Origin: Rhodanobacter sp. C06
GTDB lineage: Bacteria; Pseudomonadota; Gammaproteobacteria; Xanthomonadales; Rhodanobacteraceae
NCBI RefSeq assembly: GCF_002001105.1
Contig: NZ_MUNP01000043.1
Location: forward strand, 1-64,000
Length of the DNA stretch: 64,000 nt
Direction of reading: 5' to 3'
Shown here: piece after piece, positions 31,598-40,398 of the stretch
How the letters are laid out: each line of letters opens with the position of its first letter
Position numbering within the stretch: position 1 is the first letter of the stretch
Position numbers and translations under genes: made by a program
The notes under the pieces: model-generated
Database searches by the model: none
Told to the model about the DNA's origin: nothing
What the model saw: the letters and a program-made list of their open reading frames with translations, nothing else

Positions 31598-32578
31598 TCA
31601 GTGCGACAGCGCGAACGCGGTGAGGATCTGCGCGGTTTCCTCGGGTTTCTCCAGCTCGGGCATGTGGCCGCAACCGTTCAGCGTGCTGGTGCTGATCGCG
31701 CTGGCGTGCGTCAGGCCGTTGCGCAGGCTGTCCAGCGCGGAGATGTCGATCACCTTGTCGTCCTTGCACCACAGGCCCAGCACCGGCATGGTCAGTTGGT
31801 CGAGCCGGTTCTGCACGGCGAGGTATTGCGAGGGTTCGCGCAGTTCGCCCAGCACCTTGGCGATGAAGGCGTGGTCCTTCACGTTGCGCGCCACCAGCAC
31901 GTCGACGAAGCGGCCGGGGATGTCGGGACGCTGGTCGAACACCAGGTCGGCGGCATGCCAGAAGCCGGCGCGATCGGAGAACACGAACGGGTCCTTGCCG
32001 GCCAGCGTCGCGCGTGCGAACGCGTTCTCCTTGAACTTCAACCCGAACGCGTCGACCAGCGCCAGCTCGCCCACGTGCTCGGGATGCTCGGCGGCGTAGA
32101 CGCCGGCGATCGCGCCGCCCATCGAGTGGCCCACCAGCAGGAAGCGACCCAGGCCCAGGGTCTGCACGAAGGTCTGCAGGCGCGCGGCCTGGGCGTCGAT
32201 GTTGTAGCTCGCGTTCGCATCGCGCGAGGACTCGCCCCAGCCCGGCAGGTCGGGAATGACCAGGTGGAAGTGCGGCGTGAGTTGCTTGGCTACCTCCAAC
32301 CACACCTCCTTGCTGTCGGCGAAGCCGTGCAGCAGCACGATGGTGGGGCCTTCGCCGCCCTCGTAGTACGACCAGCGCGTGTCACCGGCCTGCACCGAAT
32401 GCTTCTCCAGGTGCGCGGCCATCGCTTCGCGCGCGATGTTCGCGCGGAACAGCCACTGCGGCGCGAACAGGTAGCTGCCGCCCAGCAGCACGACCAGCGC
32501 CACCACCACGATGGCGAGGAACTTCAGGCGCCGAAACAGCATGCGCTGCCAGAGCGGGCGGTTGGAGGGGTTGGACAT
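31598..32578 (-). CDS. Membrane-anchored alpha/beta-hydrolase (lipase-like)
   Basis: 326 aa. An N-terminal basic stretch and membrane helix (about 17-38, LKFLAIVVVALVVLLGGSYLF) anchor it to the inner membrane. The fold follows: IVLLHGFADSKEVW (oxyanion loop), the nucleophile elbow LLVGHSMGGAIAG (Ser about 150), the Asp in CKDDKVIDI and the His in GCGHMPELEKPEETA. It resembles Moraxella lipase-3/monoacylglycerol lipase-type esterases. Substrate unknown. Lies 58 bp downstream of the M1 aminopeptidase gene on the same strand. Confidence 0.87.
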   Translation of the reverse strand: MSNPSNRPLWQRMLFRRLKFLAIVVVALVVLLGGSYLFAPQWLFRANIAREAMAAHLEKHSVQAGDTRWSYYEGGEGPTIVLLHGFADSKEVWLEVAKQLTPHFHLVIPDLPGWGESSRDANASYNIDAQAARLQTFVQTLGLGRFLLVGHSMGGAIAGVYAAEHPEHVGELALVDAFGLKFKENAFARATLAGKDPFVFSDRAGFWHAADLVFDQRPDIPGRFVDVLVARNVKDHAFIAKVLGELREPSQYLAVQNRLDQLTMPVLGLWCKDDKVIDISALDSLRNGLTHASAISTSTLNGCGHMPELEKPEETAQILTAFALSH

Positions 32579-32636
32579 GGTTTCGAGCTCTCGTCGGTGG
32601 GGCGCCCGCCAGTGCGGGCGGGAAGCAAAGCCCGAT

Positions 32637-34493
32637 TTACCTATTTGCCCTTTTTGGCGAGGCAAAAAGGGCCTCCACCGCCTGCTGGGTCAGCGGGTGG
32701 TAGCCGTCCTTCGCCTTGGCGTAGACCTGCTCGGCATAGGCGAGGCCCGCCGGTGTCTTCGCGAACGCGCCGTACACCGGCAGGGTGAGGTAGAGCCGGC
32801 CGATGCGGGTCATGTGCTCGGCGGCGGCCGGCCACACGGCCTTGTCGCCGGCGGCGATGGCGTGCACGTACCAGCGCATGCCGATCTCGGCGTTGTGCGT
32901 ACCGGTAAGGTGCCAGGCGGCGTCGATCGCCTGCATGTCGGCGAGCTTGGGCATGTCGGGCAGGCGGTCGAGGAAGTACATCCACTCCTGCGTGTTCCAG
33001 CCCTTGGCATCGAGCTTCGCGGCCGGCAGCGTGCCGGCGAGGAAAGCCGTGCGTTCCTTGTCGACGGCATCGAACTGCGGCGAGTCGGGGATAGTCGCGT
33101 CCTTCGGGATACCGGTGCCGTAGACCCAGTCCTGCACCTCGTTCCAGCTCATCTTGCCCGGGTATTTGTCGATCAGGTTGGGCTTGAGGTCGGCCAGCAT
33201 TTGTTCGGTGGTGATGCTGTGCCAGGCGTGGCGATCGAAGTAGCCCTTGAGCCAGGTGTCGAAGTCCTGGCGGCCGAACTTCTGCTCCAGCGTGCGCAGG
33301 AACCACGAGCCCTTGCTATAGGCCACGTCGGAGAGCGAGTCGTCGCCGCCGAGGCCCTTGGGGTCGGGCGCGAGCTTCTGCGCGTTCGCGGGCATCGCGC
33401 CGATGTCTTTCTGCAGCGCACGGATCGCCAGCAGGTCTTCCTCGGTGGCCTGGCGCTGGCCGTACAGCGCCTCGGTGATGCGGCCCTGCACGTAGGTGGT
33501 GAAGCCTTCGTTCAACCAGATGTCACGCCAGGTGGCGGCGGTGACCAGGTTGCCCGACCACGAATGCGCCAGTTCATGCGAGATCACGCTGACCAGGCTC
33601 TTGTCGCCCACGATGATCGTGGGCGTGGCGAAGGTCATGTTCGGGTTTTCCATGCCGCCGTAGGGGAACGACGGCGGCAGCACCAGCAGGTCGTAGCGGC
33701 CCCAGCGATACGGGCCGTACAGCGACTCGGCGGTGGCGATCATCTTCTCGGTGTCGGCGAACTCGCGCGCGGCGCCGTCCACCACGGAAGGCTCGGCATA
33801 CACCGCCGAGCGCGGGCCGGTTTCCTTCACCGCGATGTCGCCGGCGGCGATCGCCAGCAGGTAGGAGGGAATCGGATGCGGCTGGGAAAAATCGAACGAT
33901 CCGTCAAGAGGATGCTTCGCGTCGTTCAGCGCGCTCATCACCACGCGGATGTCCTTCGGCGCGCTGACGTGGGCGTCGTAGGTGAAGCGGATCGCCGGCG
34001 AATCCTGCAGCGGCACCCACGAACGCGCATGGGTGGACTCGGACTGCGAGAACATGAAGGGCGCCTTCTTGTCCGCCGTTTGCGCGGGCGGCAGCCACTG
34101 CAGGCCGGTGGCGCCGGGCGAGGTGACGTAGCGGATGCGCACCTGCGCCGGGTGCTTCGGCGCCTCGATGGTGAGCTTGCTGCCCATCGCCTTGACGGCC
34201 GGCGCCAGCGCGTACTTCAACGCGTGCGTCTTGCCGTTCGCGTCCACCGCCTCGACCGAGGCGACCTTCAGCGCGCTGGTGTCCAGCACCAGCGCGGGCG
34301 CCCTGGGATTCTTCCAGTCCAGCTTCAGCGTGGCCACGCCGTCCAGCTGCTTGTGCGGGAAATCGACCCTGAGATCGAGGTCCAGGTGGGTTACCACCAC
34401 CTGGTCGGGCTGGGCGTAGGAGTTGGGGTCGTTGGCACGGGCGGCCAGCGGCAGCACGAGGGCGCCGAGGGCGAGGACGGGAAGCAGGCGCAT
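32637..34493 (-). CDS. Secreted M1-family aminopeptidase (leukotriene-A4-hydrolase-like)
   Basis: 618 aa with a signal peptide (MRLLPVLALGALVLPLAARA). M1 signatures: exopeptidase motif PYGGMENPN (about 281), zinc site HELAHSWSGNLV with the downstream Glu in WLNEGFTTYVQ (about 305-335), and a C-terminal helical domain like LTA4 hydrolase. The LTA4H subfamily cleaves N-terminal Arg or other residues from short peptides. ATG 34493 gives the signal peptide; no strong ribosome site. The gene ends 58 bp before the hydrolase gene and may be co-transcribed with it. Confidence 0.92.
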   Translation of the reverse strand: MRLLPVLALGALVLPLAARANDPNSYAQPDQVVVTHLDLDLRVDFPHKQLDGVATLKLDWKNPRAPALVLDTSALKVASVEAVDANGKTHALKYALAPAVKAMGSKLTIEAPKHPAQVRIRYVTSPGATGLQWLPPAQTADKKAPFMFSQSESTHARSWVPLQDSPAIRFTYDAHVSAPKDIRVVMSALNDAKHPLDGSFDFSQPHPIPSYLLAIAAGDIAVKETGPRSAVYAEPSVVDGAAREFADTEKMIATAESLYGPYRWGRYDLLVLPPSFPYGGMENPNMTFATPTIIVGDKSLVSVISHELAHSWSGNLVTAATWRDIWLNEGFTTYVQGRITEALYGQRQATEEDLLAIRALQKDIGAMPANAQKLAPDPKGLGGDDSLSDVAYSKGSWFLRTLEQKFGRQDFDTWLKGYFDRHAWHSITTEQMLADLKPNLIDKYPGKMSWNEVQDWVYGTGIPKDATIPDSPQFDAVDKERTAFLAGTLPAAKLDAKGWNTQEWMYFLDRLPDMPKLADMQAIDAAWHLTGTHNAEIGMRWYVHAIAAGDKAVWPAAAEHMTRIGRLYLTLPVYGAFAKTPAGLAYAEQVYAKAKDGYHPLTQQAVEALFASPKRANR

Positions 34494-34562
34494 GCAGCGG
34501 CTCCGGCAGGGAAACGGAAGCGCGGAGTATGCCACCGACACGCCGGCGGCCGCCCGTGACGG

Positions 34563-34594
34563 AAGCCCGGGTGGGCGTCGGCCCGACCCACCCG
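34563..34594. repeat. GGGTGGG..CCGACCCACCC palindromic repeat
   Basis: GGGTGGG (34569-34575) and CCCACCC (34587-34593) flank CGTCGGCCCGA. It shares the GGGTCGG/CCGACCC core with the element inserted in hrpB (8187-8241). Located in the divergent gap between the M1 peptidase and GGDEF-EAL genes. Confidence 0.55.
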
Positions 34595-34698
34595 CGGCCG
34601 CCGGGACGGCTGTTTCTCGACGGCAAAAAGGTGCAAGCTTCCGGCATGGACGCCACCACCTGTCGCGCCCCGGTGGCTTACGGTTTGCAGAGGGAAGC

Positions 34699-36831
34699 AT
34701 GCTGGTCGACGCGGATCCGACGGGGTTCGGCTACTTCACCGCCGCGCTGATCGCCACCACCGGCATCGCGCTCGCTTCCGGCGTGCAGTTCGTGGTGATC
34801 GGCTTGTGGCGCCGGCGCGAAACCATCCATCTTTCCTACGCGATGCTGTGCCTCTGTCTCGCCGGCTTGGCGCTGGGCAACCTGCTGTTGCGCACCGCCG
34901 GCGACCTGGCCGGGGCGACTTCCGCGCTGCGCTGGATGATAGGGATGTCGACCTTGTCCTTCCTGCCGTTCGTGGCGTTCATCGGCGCCTATACCGGCAC
35001 GACGATCGCCTGGCGCGTGAAGCTGCTGCTGGGCGCACTGACGCTGCTGTTCCTCTGGCTCAACGGGGTGACGGCGACCACCTTGTTCTACACGCAACTG
35101 GTGGCGACACCGGGCGACGTGCTGCCCTGGGGCGAGCACTTGTACGGCATCGCCGGCACGGTCTCGATCTGGGGCTGGCTGTTCCATCTGGCGAGCTACT
35201 CGTTGTTCCTCTGGGCGCTGTGGCGCGCGTGGCGGCAGTACCGCCGTGGCGAGTCGATGCTGGCCCTGCTGCTGGGCATCTGCCTGCTGGTGCAGTTCGC
35301 GGCCTTGTTGTGGGGTGACATCGCGATCGACTGGCTCGGCGTGCGCTCGCCGTACCTGGATGCCTTCGCCTTCCTGCCCTTCGTGCTGCTGATGAGCCTG
35401 TCGCTGGCGGCCCAGCTGCGCCAGCGCTCGATGCAGCTGGAGCGCGCGAGGCAGGATCTGGAGGCCGAGGCGCATACGCGCCGCGAGGCCGAGCTGAGTC
35501 TGCGCCACATCGCCTACCACGACAGCCTGACCGGGTTGCCCAACCGCGCCCACTTGCTGGACCGCCTCGCCGAGTGGCATGCCGATGCGGTGGCGCGCGG
35601 TCAGCACGGCGCGCTGCTGCTGATCGACCTGGACAACTTCAAGACCATCAACGACGGCCTCGGCCACCATATCGGCGACCATCTGCTGCAGGCGATCGCC
35701 GACCGCCTGCTCGCGGTGGTGCCGCCGGAAGCGGTGCTCGCGCGCCTCGGCGGCGACGAGTTCGTGCTGCTGCTCGAACCGTTGCGGGGCACGCCGGACG
35801 ACATGCAGGCGCGGGCGCAGCAGGTCGCCACCGACATGATCGCGCGCCTGGCGGAGCCGGTGAACGTGGGCAGTCGCGTGCTGGCCGTGGGTGCCAGCGT
35901 CGGCGTGGCGGTATTTCCCGCCGGCGAGCAGGACGTGGCCGACCTGCTGCGCCGGGCCGACATCGCGCTGTACCGGGCCAAAGCCGCCGGCCGCGGCACG
36001 GTGCGTCTGTTCCTGCCGCCGATGCAGCAGGAAGCCGACACGCGCCTGACGCTGGAGCGCGGTCTGCGCGCGGCGCTGGAGCAGGGCAGCATGGATGCGC
36101 AGTTCGCCCTGCATTTCCAGCCACAGCTCAGCCCGCAGGGCGAATTGCTGGGTGCCGAAGCGCTGCTGCGCTGGCGCCATCCGCAACTGGGCGACCTGTC
36201 GCCGGCCGAGTTCATCCCGATGGCCGAGGAAACCGGGCTGATCCACGCGCTCGGCAACTGGGTGGTCGGTGCGGCCTGCGCCTGCATCATGGCTTGGGAT
36301 CGCGACGGCGTACCGTTCCGCGGGCGCCTGGCGGTGAACGTGAGCGCGTGGCAACTGGTGCAGCCGCGGCTCGCCGCGCTGTTCGAGGCGCAGGTGCGCG
36401 CGGCGGGCATCGAGCCCGCGCGGCTCACGCTGGAGCTGACCGAGAGCGCGTTGCTGCAGGATTTCGACAGCGCGCTGGCGACCATGCAGCAACTCGTGGC
36501 GGCGGGTTTCAAGCTCGCGCTGGACGACTTCGGCGTGGGCTACTCCGCGTTGAGCTACCTGCAACGGCTGCCGCTGGACATGCTCAAGATCGACCGCTCC
36601 TTCGTCAGCGAGTTGACGCCCGAGGTCGCCAGGCCGCTGGCGGGTTTCATCATCGACGTGGCCCACCGGCTCGGCATCGTCGCGGTGGCCGAAGGCGTGG
36701 AAACCGAGCCCCAGCGTCACGTACTGGAGCAGATGGGTTGCGACGGCCTGCAGGGCTACCTGATCTGCCGTCCGCTGGACGATGCCGGTTTCCGCCAGTG
36801 GCTGGGCGCCCTTTCCCTGGAGCGAGCGTAG
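34699..36831 (+). CDS. Membrane GGDEF-EAL protein, cyclic-di-GMP turnover
   Basis: 710 aa. About seven membrane helices (residues about 10-240) form the sensor, followed by a short coiled coil, a GGDEF domain (about 275-440, intact RLGGDEFVLLLE, no RxxD inhibitory site) and an EAL domain (about 455-705). EAL-site residues are all present: EALLRWRHP, LAVNVSAW, LELTESALL, LALDDFGVGYSAL, MLKIDRSF and VAEGVETE, so phosphodiesterase activity is likely; cyclase activity is possible. Signal unknown. Starts at ATG 34699 behind AGGGAAG. Confidence 0.93.
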   Translation: MLVDADPTGFGYFTAALIATTGIALASGVQFVVIGLWRRRETIHLSYAMLCLCLAGLALGNLLLRTAGDLAGATSALRWMIGMSTLSFLPFVAFIGAYTGTTIAWRVKLLLGALTLLFLWLNGVTATTLFYTQLVATPGDVLPWGEHLYGIAGTVSIWGWLFHLASYSLFLWALWRAWRQYRRGESMLALLLGICLLVQFAALLWGDIAIDWLGVRSPYLDAFAFLPFVLLMSLSLAAQLRQRSMQLERARQDLEAEAHTRREAELSLRHIAYHDSLTGLPNRAHLLDRLAEWHADAVARGQHGALLLIDLDNFKTINDGLGHHIGDHLLQAIADRLLAVVPPEAVLARLGGDEFVLLLEPLRGTPDDMQARAQQVATDMIARLAEPVNVGSRVLAVGASVGVAVFPAGEQDVADLLRRADIALYRAKAAGRGTVRLFLPPMQQEADTRLTLERGLRAALEQGSMDAQFALHFQPQLSPQGELLGAEALLRWRHPQLGDLSPAEFIPMAEETGLIHALGNWVVGAACACIMAWDRDGVPFRGRLAVNVSAWQLVQPRLAALFEAQVRAAGIEPARLTLELTESALLQDFDSALATMQQLVAAGFKLALDDFGVGYSALSYLQRLPLDMLKIDRSFVSELTPEVARPLAGFIIDVAHRLGIVAVAEGVETEPQRHVLEQMGCDGLQGYLICRPLDDAGFRQWLGALSLERA

Positions 36832-36849
36832 CGCCCAGGGGGCGCTACG
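36827..36849. terminator. Bidirectional hairpin between convergent genes
   Basis: Perfect 10-bp arms CGTAGCGCCC/GGGCGCTACG with a 3-base loop, overlapping the stop codon of the GGDEF-EAL gene and just before the end of pip. No T run on either strand, so termination is only probable. Confidence 0.5.
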
Positions 36850-36865
36850 CCTGGCCGACCGCGGA

Positions 36866-37819
36866 TCAGCCGTAGCGATCCGCCAGCTTGTCGGTCGCTT
36901 GCACCAGTGCATCGACGATGGCCGGATCGGCCGCGCTGTGGCCGGCCAACACGATGCGCAGCTCGGCCTCGGGCCACGCCGCATGCAGGTCGAGCGCGGT
37001 CTTCACCGGGCAGATGATGTCGTAGCGGCCGTGCACGATGGTGGCAGGGATGCGGCGGATCCTCGGCACGTCGCGCAGCAGCTGGTCCGGTTCGAGGAAC
37101 ATGCCGTGGCGGAAGTAGTGCGCTTCCAGGCGTGCGAGGCTCACCGCCTTGTGGGGATCGTCGAAATCGCCGCCGGCGTCCGGGTCGTGGACCAGGGTGG
37201 TGCTACCGCCTTCGTAGGCGCTCCAGGCCCGCGCGGCGGCGAGGCGCATGGCTTCGTCGTCGCCGTCGAGCCGCTTCCAGTAGGCCTCGATCATCGCGCC
37301 GCGTTCGGCCTCCGGGATGAAGTCGCGGAAGCGCGCCCAGCGCTCGGGGAAGATGTACTGCGCGCCGCCGTCCGCCTCGTTGAACCAGCGCAGTTCCTCG
37401 GGGCGAGCGAGGAAGATGCCGCGCAGCACCAGCCCAAGCACGCGCTCGGGATGCGCTTCGGCGTACGCCAGCGCCAGCGTGGAGCCCCACGAACCGCCGA
37501 ACACCACCCAGCGCTCGATGCCCAGTTCCTCGCGCAACGCCTCGATGTCGGCGACCAGATGCGCGGTGGTGTTGTCGACGAGGTCGGCGAACGGCGTGGA
37601 CTGGCCCGCGCCGCGCTGGTCGAACAGCACCACATGCCAGCGGGCCGGGTCGAAGAAGCGGCGATGGTACGGCGCGATGCCTGCGCCGGGGCCGCCGTGC
37701 AGGAACACCACCGGCAGCGCGTCGGGAGTGCCGCATTCCTCCACGTGGAGGGCGTGGCGCGCATCCACCGCGAGGCGGCGGGTGCGGAAGGGCTCGATCT
37801 CGGGGTACAGCTCGCGCAT
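36866..37819 (-). CDS. pip: Proline iminopeptidase (S33 family)
   Basis: 317 aa, the normal length. MRELYPEIEPFRTRRLAVDARHALHVEECGTPDALPVVFLHGGPGAGI (oxyanion HGGPG about 41-45), FDQRGAGQSTP, nucleophile GGSWGSTLALAYA (Ser about 110), Asp in IVHGRYDIICP and His in LAGHSAADP near the C-terminus. It removes N-terminal proline from peptides in the cytoplasm. GAGGAGC precedes the ATG at 37819. An inverted REP pair lies directly upstream. Confidence 0.93.
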   Translation of the reverse strand: MRELYPEIEPFRTRRLAVDARHALHVEECGTPDALPVVFLHGGPGAGIAPYHRRFFDPARWHVVLFDQRGAGQSTPFADLVDNTTAHLVADIEALREELGIERWVVFGGSWGSTLALAYAEAHPERVLGLVLRGIFLARPEELRWFNEADGGAQYIFPERWARFRDFIPEAERGAMIEAYWKRLDGDDEAMRLAAARAWSAYEGGSTTLVHDPDAGGDFDDPHKAVSLARLEAHYFRHGMFLEPDQLLRDVPRIRRIPATIVHGRYDIICPVKTALDLHAAWPEAELRIVLAGHSAADPAIVDALVQATDKLADRYG

Positions 37820-37833
37820 GGGATGCTCCTCAT

Positions 37834-37910
37834 GTAGGAGCGCACCCTGTGCGCGAATGCTCTTGCCCTGATCGAGACACAAGGCAATCGCTCACAGGGT
37901 GCGCTCCTAC
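37834..37910. repeat. Inverted pair of GTAGGAGCGCACCCTGTGCGCGA REP elements
   Basis: GTAGGAGCGCACCCTGTGCG (from 37834) and its reverse complement ending CTCCTAC at 37910 match at 22 of 23 positions and flank a 31-bp spacer. This GTAGGAGCGC unit is a familiar REP form in Pseudomonas and Xanthomonadales. It sits between two minus-strand genes. Confidence 0.85.
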
Positions 37911-37920
37911 CGGTCTGTAT

Positions 37921-39618
37921 TCAGGTGAACTGCAACGTCTCGGTGAGATCCCCCGGCGCCGGGCTGCCCGCGTCGCGCATCGCCTGGTCGCGTATCGCGA
38001 TGCCAGGCAGCGGTTGCAGCCCGAAGCGGCGGTTGAGGAAGCGCTGGATCGAGCCGGTGTCGTAGACGGTGTGCTCGACGTGGCCGCGCTTCGCGTGCGG
38101 CGAGACCACCAGCGCGGGAACGCGCGTACCGGGCCCCCAGCGGTCGCCCTTGGGCGGCGCCACGTGGTCCCACCAGCCGCCGTTCTCGTCCACGGTGATC
38201 ACCACCAGGGTGTGCGGCCACAGCGGGCTCCGCTGCAGTGCTTCGACGATCTGCACGATGTGCGCATCGCCCGCGGCCACGTCGGAATAGCCCGCATGCA
38301 TGTTGAGGTCGCCCTGCGGCTTGTAGAACGCCACCGCGGGCAGGGTGCCGTGCTTGATGTCGGCGAAGAGGCGGTTGCTGGCCGCGCCGCTGCCGGTGCC
38401 GCCGTCGCGCAGGTGCCGCGCGCGCGCGGCGCTGCCGGGCGCGAAGGCCGCGAAATAGTTGAACGGCTGGTGGTGTTCCTGGAAATTCGGTCCGTAGGGA
38501 AAGCTGTCGTGCGTGCCGCGCACGCCCTTGCCGTCCAGCGCCAGCTGCCAGCCGCCCGCGTACCAGGCCCAATCCACGCCCGCGGCACTGAGTCGGTCGC
38601 CGATGGTGGCGTGCACCTGCGGCGGCAGCGTGCTGGGGTCGGCGGGGTCGGCCAGCAGCGAATTCTTCGGGTCCCTGGTGAAGGCCGGCGCGTAAGGCGG
38701 CCCCATCGTGTTCACCGCCCAGAAGTCGGGCGTGAGCGCCATGCGCGAGGCGAACTTCGGCCGGCCCTGCATCGCGCTAGTGGGCGAATCCGCGGCCAGC
38801 TTCGGACGGATGCCGGCGGGGTCGTCGCCGTCCAGTTCGGTGATCTGGAATTTCGCCGGGGCCTGGTCCGCATGCGGAAAGAACGGCGGCTGCGCGGCGA
38901 CCAGGTACTGGTGGTTGAGGAAGGAGCCGCCGAAGGCACCCATGAAGAAGTTGTCGCACAGCGTGTACTGCTTCGCCAGCTGCCACAGCGCGAGCTTGTC
39001 CGCGCTGTCGCCGTAGCGGCCCATCACCAGCGCGCCGCTGTCGCCCCAGGCCACGAAGCCGTCGTTCCTGCCGCCGTTGATCTGCAGCTGGTTGGTGTAG
39101 AAGCTGTGGATCAGGTCGCGGGTGACCAGTGCCTGCGGCAGTGGCTGGCCGTCGGGCGTGGCGAGCGCGAACGGCGCGTTGGCGAGGCCGCGGATCGCGT
39201 CCTCGCCAATCTGGTACTCGCGGCCGTCCAGCACCTGCTTGTGCGGCATCAGGCCGTGCCAGATCGGCGGCAAGTTGTCGAGCAGTCCACCGTCGCGGTC
39301 GCGCTGGCGGTAGCGCTCGGGTGCCAGCGCGGACAGCGGCTGCGCGAGACCGGGGAAATCCCCGAACAGGTTGTTGAAGCTGCGGTTCTCCGCGTAGATC
39401 ACCAGCACGTGGCGGATGTGCTCGCGCAGCGCGGCATCCAGTGCTTCGCTGGTGCTGCTGGCGATGTGCGCGGCCTGGGTGCTCGTGGCAGTCTTGCAGC
39501 CGCCCATGGCCAGCGCGGCGCCGGCCAGCGCGATGCCGCCCAGCAGTCGGCGGCGCGCGGGATCGTTGGGTGCATCGTCGGTGGCGACGGGCGGAATGGG
39601 TGGCAGCTTCTCGGTCAT
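37921..39618 (-). CDS. Tat-type exported phosphoesterase (AcpA/phospholipase C-like acid phosphatase)
   Basis: 565 aa. ARRRLLGG (residues 21-28), a hydrophobic stretch and GGC (Cys41) suggest a Tat signal with a lipobox. Phosphoesterase-family motifs: HVLVIYAENRSFNNLFGDFPG (metal Glu/Asn), DNFFMGAFGGSFLNHQYLVAA, VVITVDENGGWWDHVAPP and RVPALVVSPHAKRGHVEHTVYDTGSIQRFLNRRF. It belongs with Francisella-type AcpA acid phosphatases and non-hemolytic phospholipases C; head-group specificity cannot be told. Likely periplasmic phosphate scavenging. Confidence 0.9.
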   Translation of the reverse strand: MTEKLPPIPPVATDDAPNDPARRRLLGGIALAGAALAMGGCKTATSTQAAHIASSTSEALDAALREHIRHVLVIYAENRSFNNLFGDFPGLAQPLSALAPERYRQRDRDGGLLDNLPPIWHGLMPHKQVLDGREYQIGEDAIRGLANAPFALATPDGQPLPQALVTRDLIHSFYTNQLQINGGRNDGFVAWGDSGALVMGRYGDSADKLALWQLAKQYTLCDNFFMGAFGGSFLNHQYLVAAQPPFFPHADQAPAKFQITELDGDDPAGIRPKLAADSPTSAMQGRPKFASRMALTPDFWAVNTMGPPYAPAFTRDPKNSLLADPADPSTLPPQVHATIGDRLSAAGVDWAWYAGGWQLALDGKGVRGTHDSFPYGPNFQEHHQPFNYFAAFAPGSAARARHLRDGGTGSGAASNRLFADIKHGTLPAVAFYKPQGDLNMHAGYSDVAAGDAHIVQIVEALQRSPLWPHTLVVITVDENGGWWDHVAPPKGDRWGPGTRVPALVVSPHAKRGHVEHTVYDTGSIQRFLNRRFGLQPLPGIAIRDQAMRDAGSPAPGDLTETLQFT

Positions 39619-39781
39619 GGCGGCGTACTCGTCAGCAGCGAGAGGTGGAGAGTATGCACGCCGCGCGTGGGCGGATGTTCCGACGGAAGCGTCGCATTCA
39701 CATGACGCCGACAGGCGTCGACGCGACGGGACAGGCATGGTTCATCGACGGACCGCACGCGGGCCTGCATGCACGCCTCCG

Positions 39782-40276
39782 TCAGTCCAGCGGCAGCTTG
39801 CGCGCGGCGTCCCACATCGCGCGGGTGAGCGCGCGGTTCGCGTGCGGCGCCTGCAGCACGATCAGGGTGGTGGTGCTGATGCTGGAATGGATCTTCAGCA
39901 GGCGGTCGAGCACGCTTTCGAGGTGGCCGATGGACATCGCCACCACGCGCAGCAGGGCGGAGTCCTCGCCGGCGAGGCGGCGGCAATCCAGCACCTCGGG
40001 GATGTCGGCGACGATCTGGCCGATGCGCGCGCAGATGCCGCCGTCGCAGCGCAGCCGCACCATCGCTTCGATGCGATAGCCCAGCCGCTTCGGCTCCACC
40101 ACCGCGCGATAGCCGGTGATCACGCCGGCTTCCTCCAGCCGCTTCACGCGCTCGGCCACGGCCGGTGCGGAGAGCTTCACCTTGCGCCCCAGCTCGGCGT
40201 AGCCCAGGCGCGCGTCGCGCTGCAGGGCTTCGAGGATGTGCCAGTCCTTGGCGTCCAGATCAGGTTTCGATTCCAA
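39782..40276 (-). CDS. Lrp/AsnC-family transcriptional regulator
   Basis: 164 aa from a TTG start at 40276, which has CGGAG nine bases upstream and gives the canonical N-terminus (LDAKDWHILEALQRDARLGYAELGRKV). An in-frame ATG at 40351 would add 25 poorly conserved residues and run through the divergent promoter. The winged HTH (LSAPAVAERVKRLEEAGVI) is followed by the RAM/ligand domain (YRIEAMVRLRCDGGICARIGQIVADIPEVLDCRRLAGEDSALLRVVA). Divergent from an EamA exporter, which it probably controls in response to an amino acid. Confidence 0.87.
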   Translation of the reverse strand: MESKPDLDAKDWHILEALQRDARLGYAELGRKVKLSAPAVAERVKRLEEAGVITGYRAVVEPKRLGYRIEAMVRLRCDGGICARIGQIVADIPEVLDCRRLAGEDSALLRVVAMSIGHLESVLDRLLKIHSSISTTTLIVLQAPHANRALTRAMWDAARKLPLD

Positions 40277-40295
40277 GGCGGTATGCTCCGGTTTC

Positions 40296-40315
40296 GTTTC
40301 GACCGACGGCGAAAC
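40296..40315. promoter_or_regulatory. Candidate operator GTTTCG-N8-CGAAAC between lrp-type and EamA genes
   Basis: Perfect 6-bp arms around ACCGACGG, located in the divergent promoter gap. The same arm sequence and spacing occur at 11502-11521. Lrp/AsnC dimers bind such dyads. Confidence 0.5.
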
Positions 40316-40398
40316 ATTCCGCCGGCCTGTCGATGCATTATTCCGCGGCATCGCGCGCAAGACTAGGATGCGCACTCCCCCGGCACAGAATCCGCCCC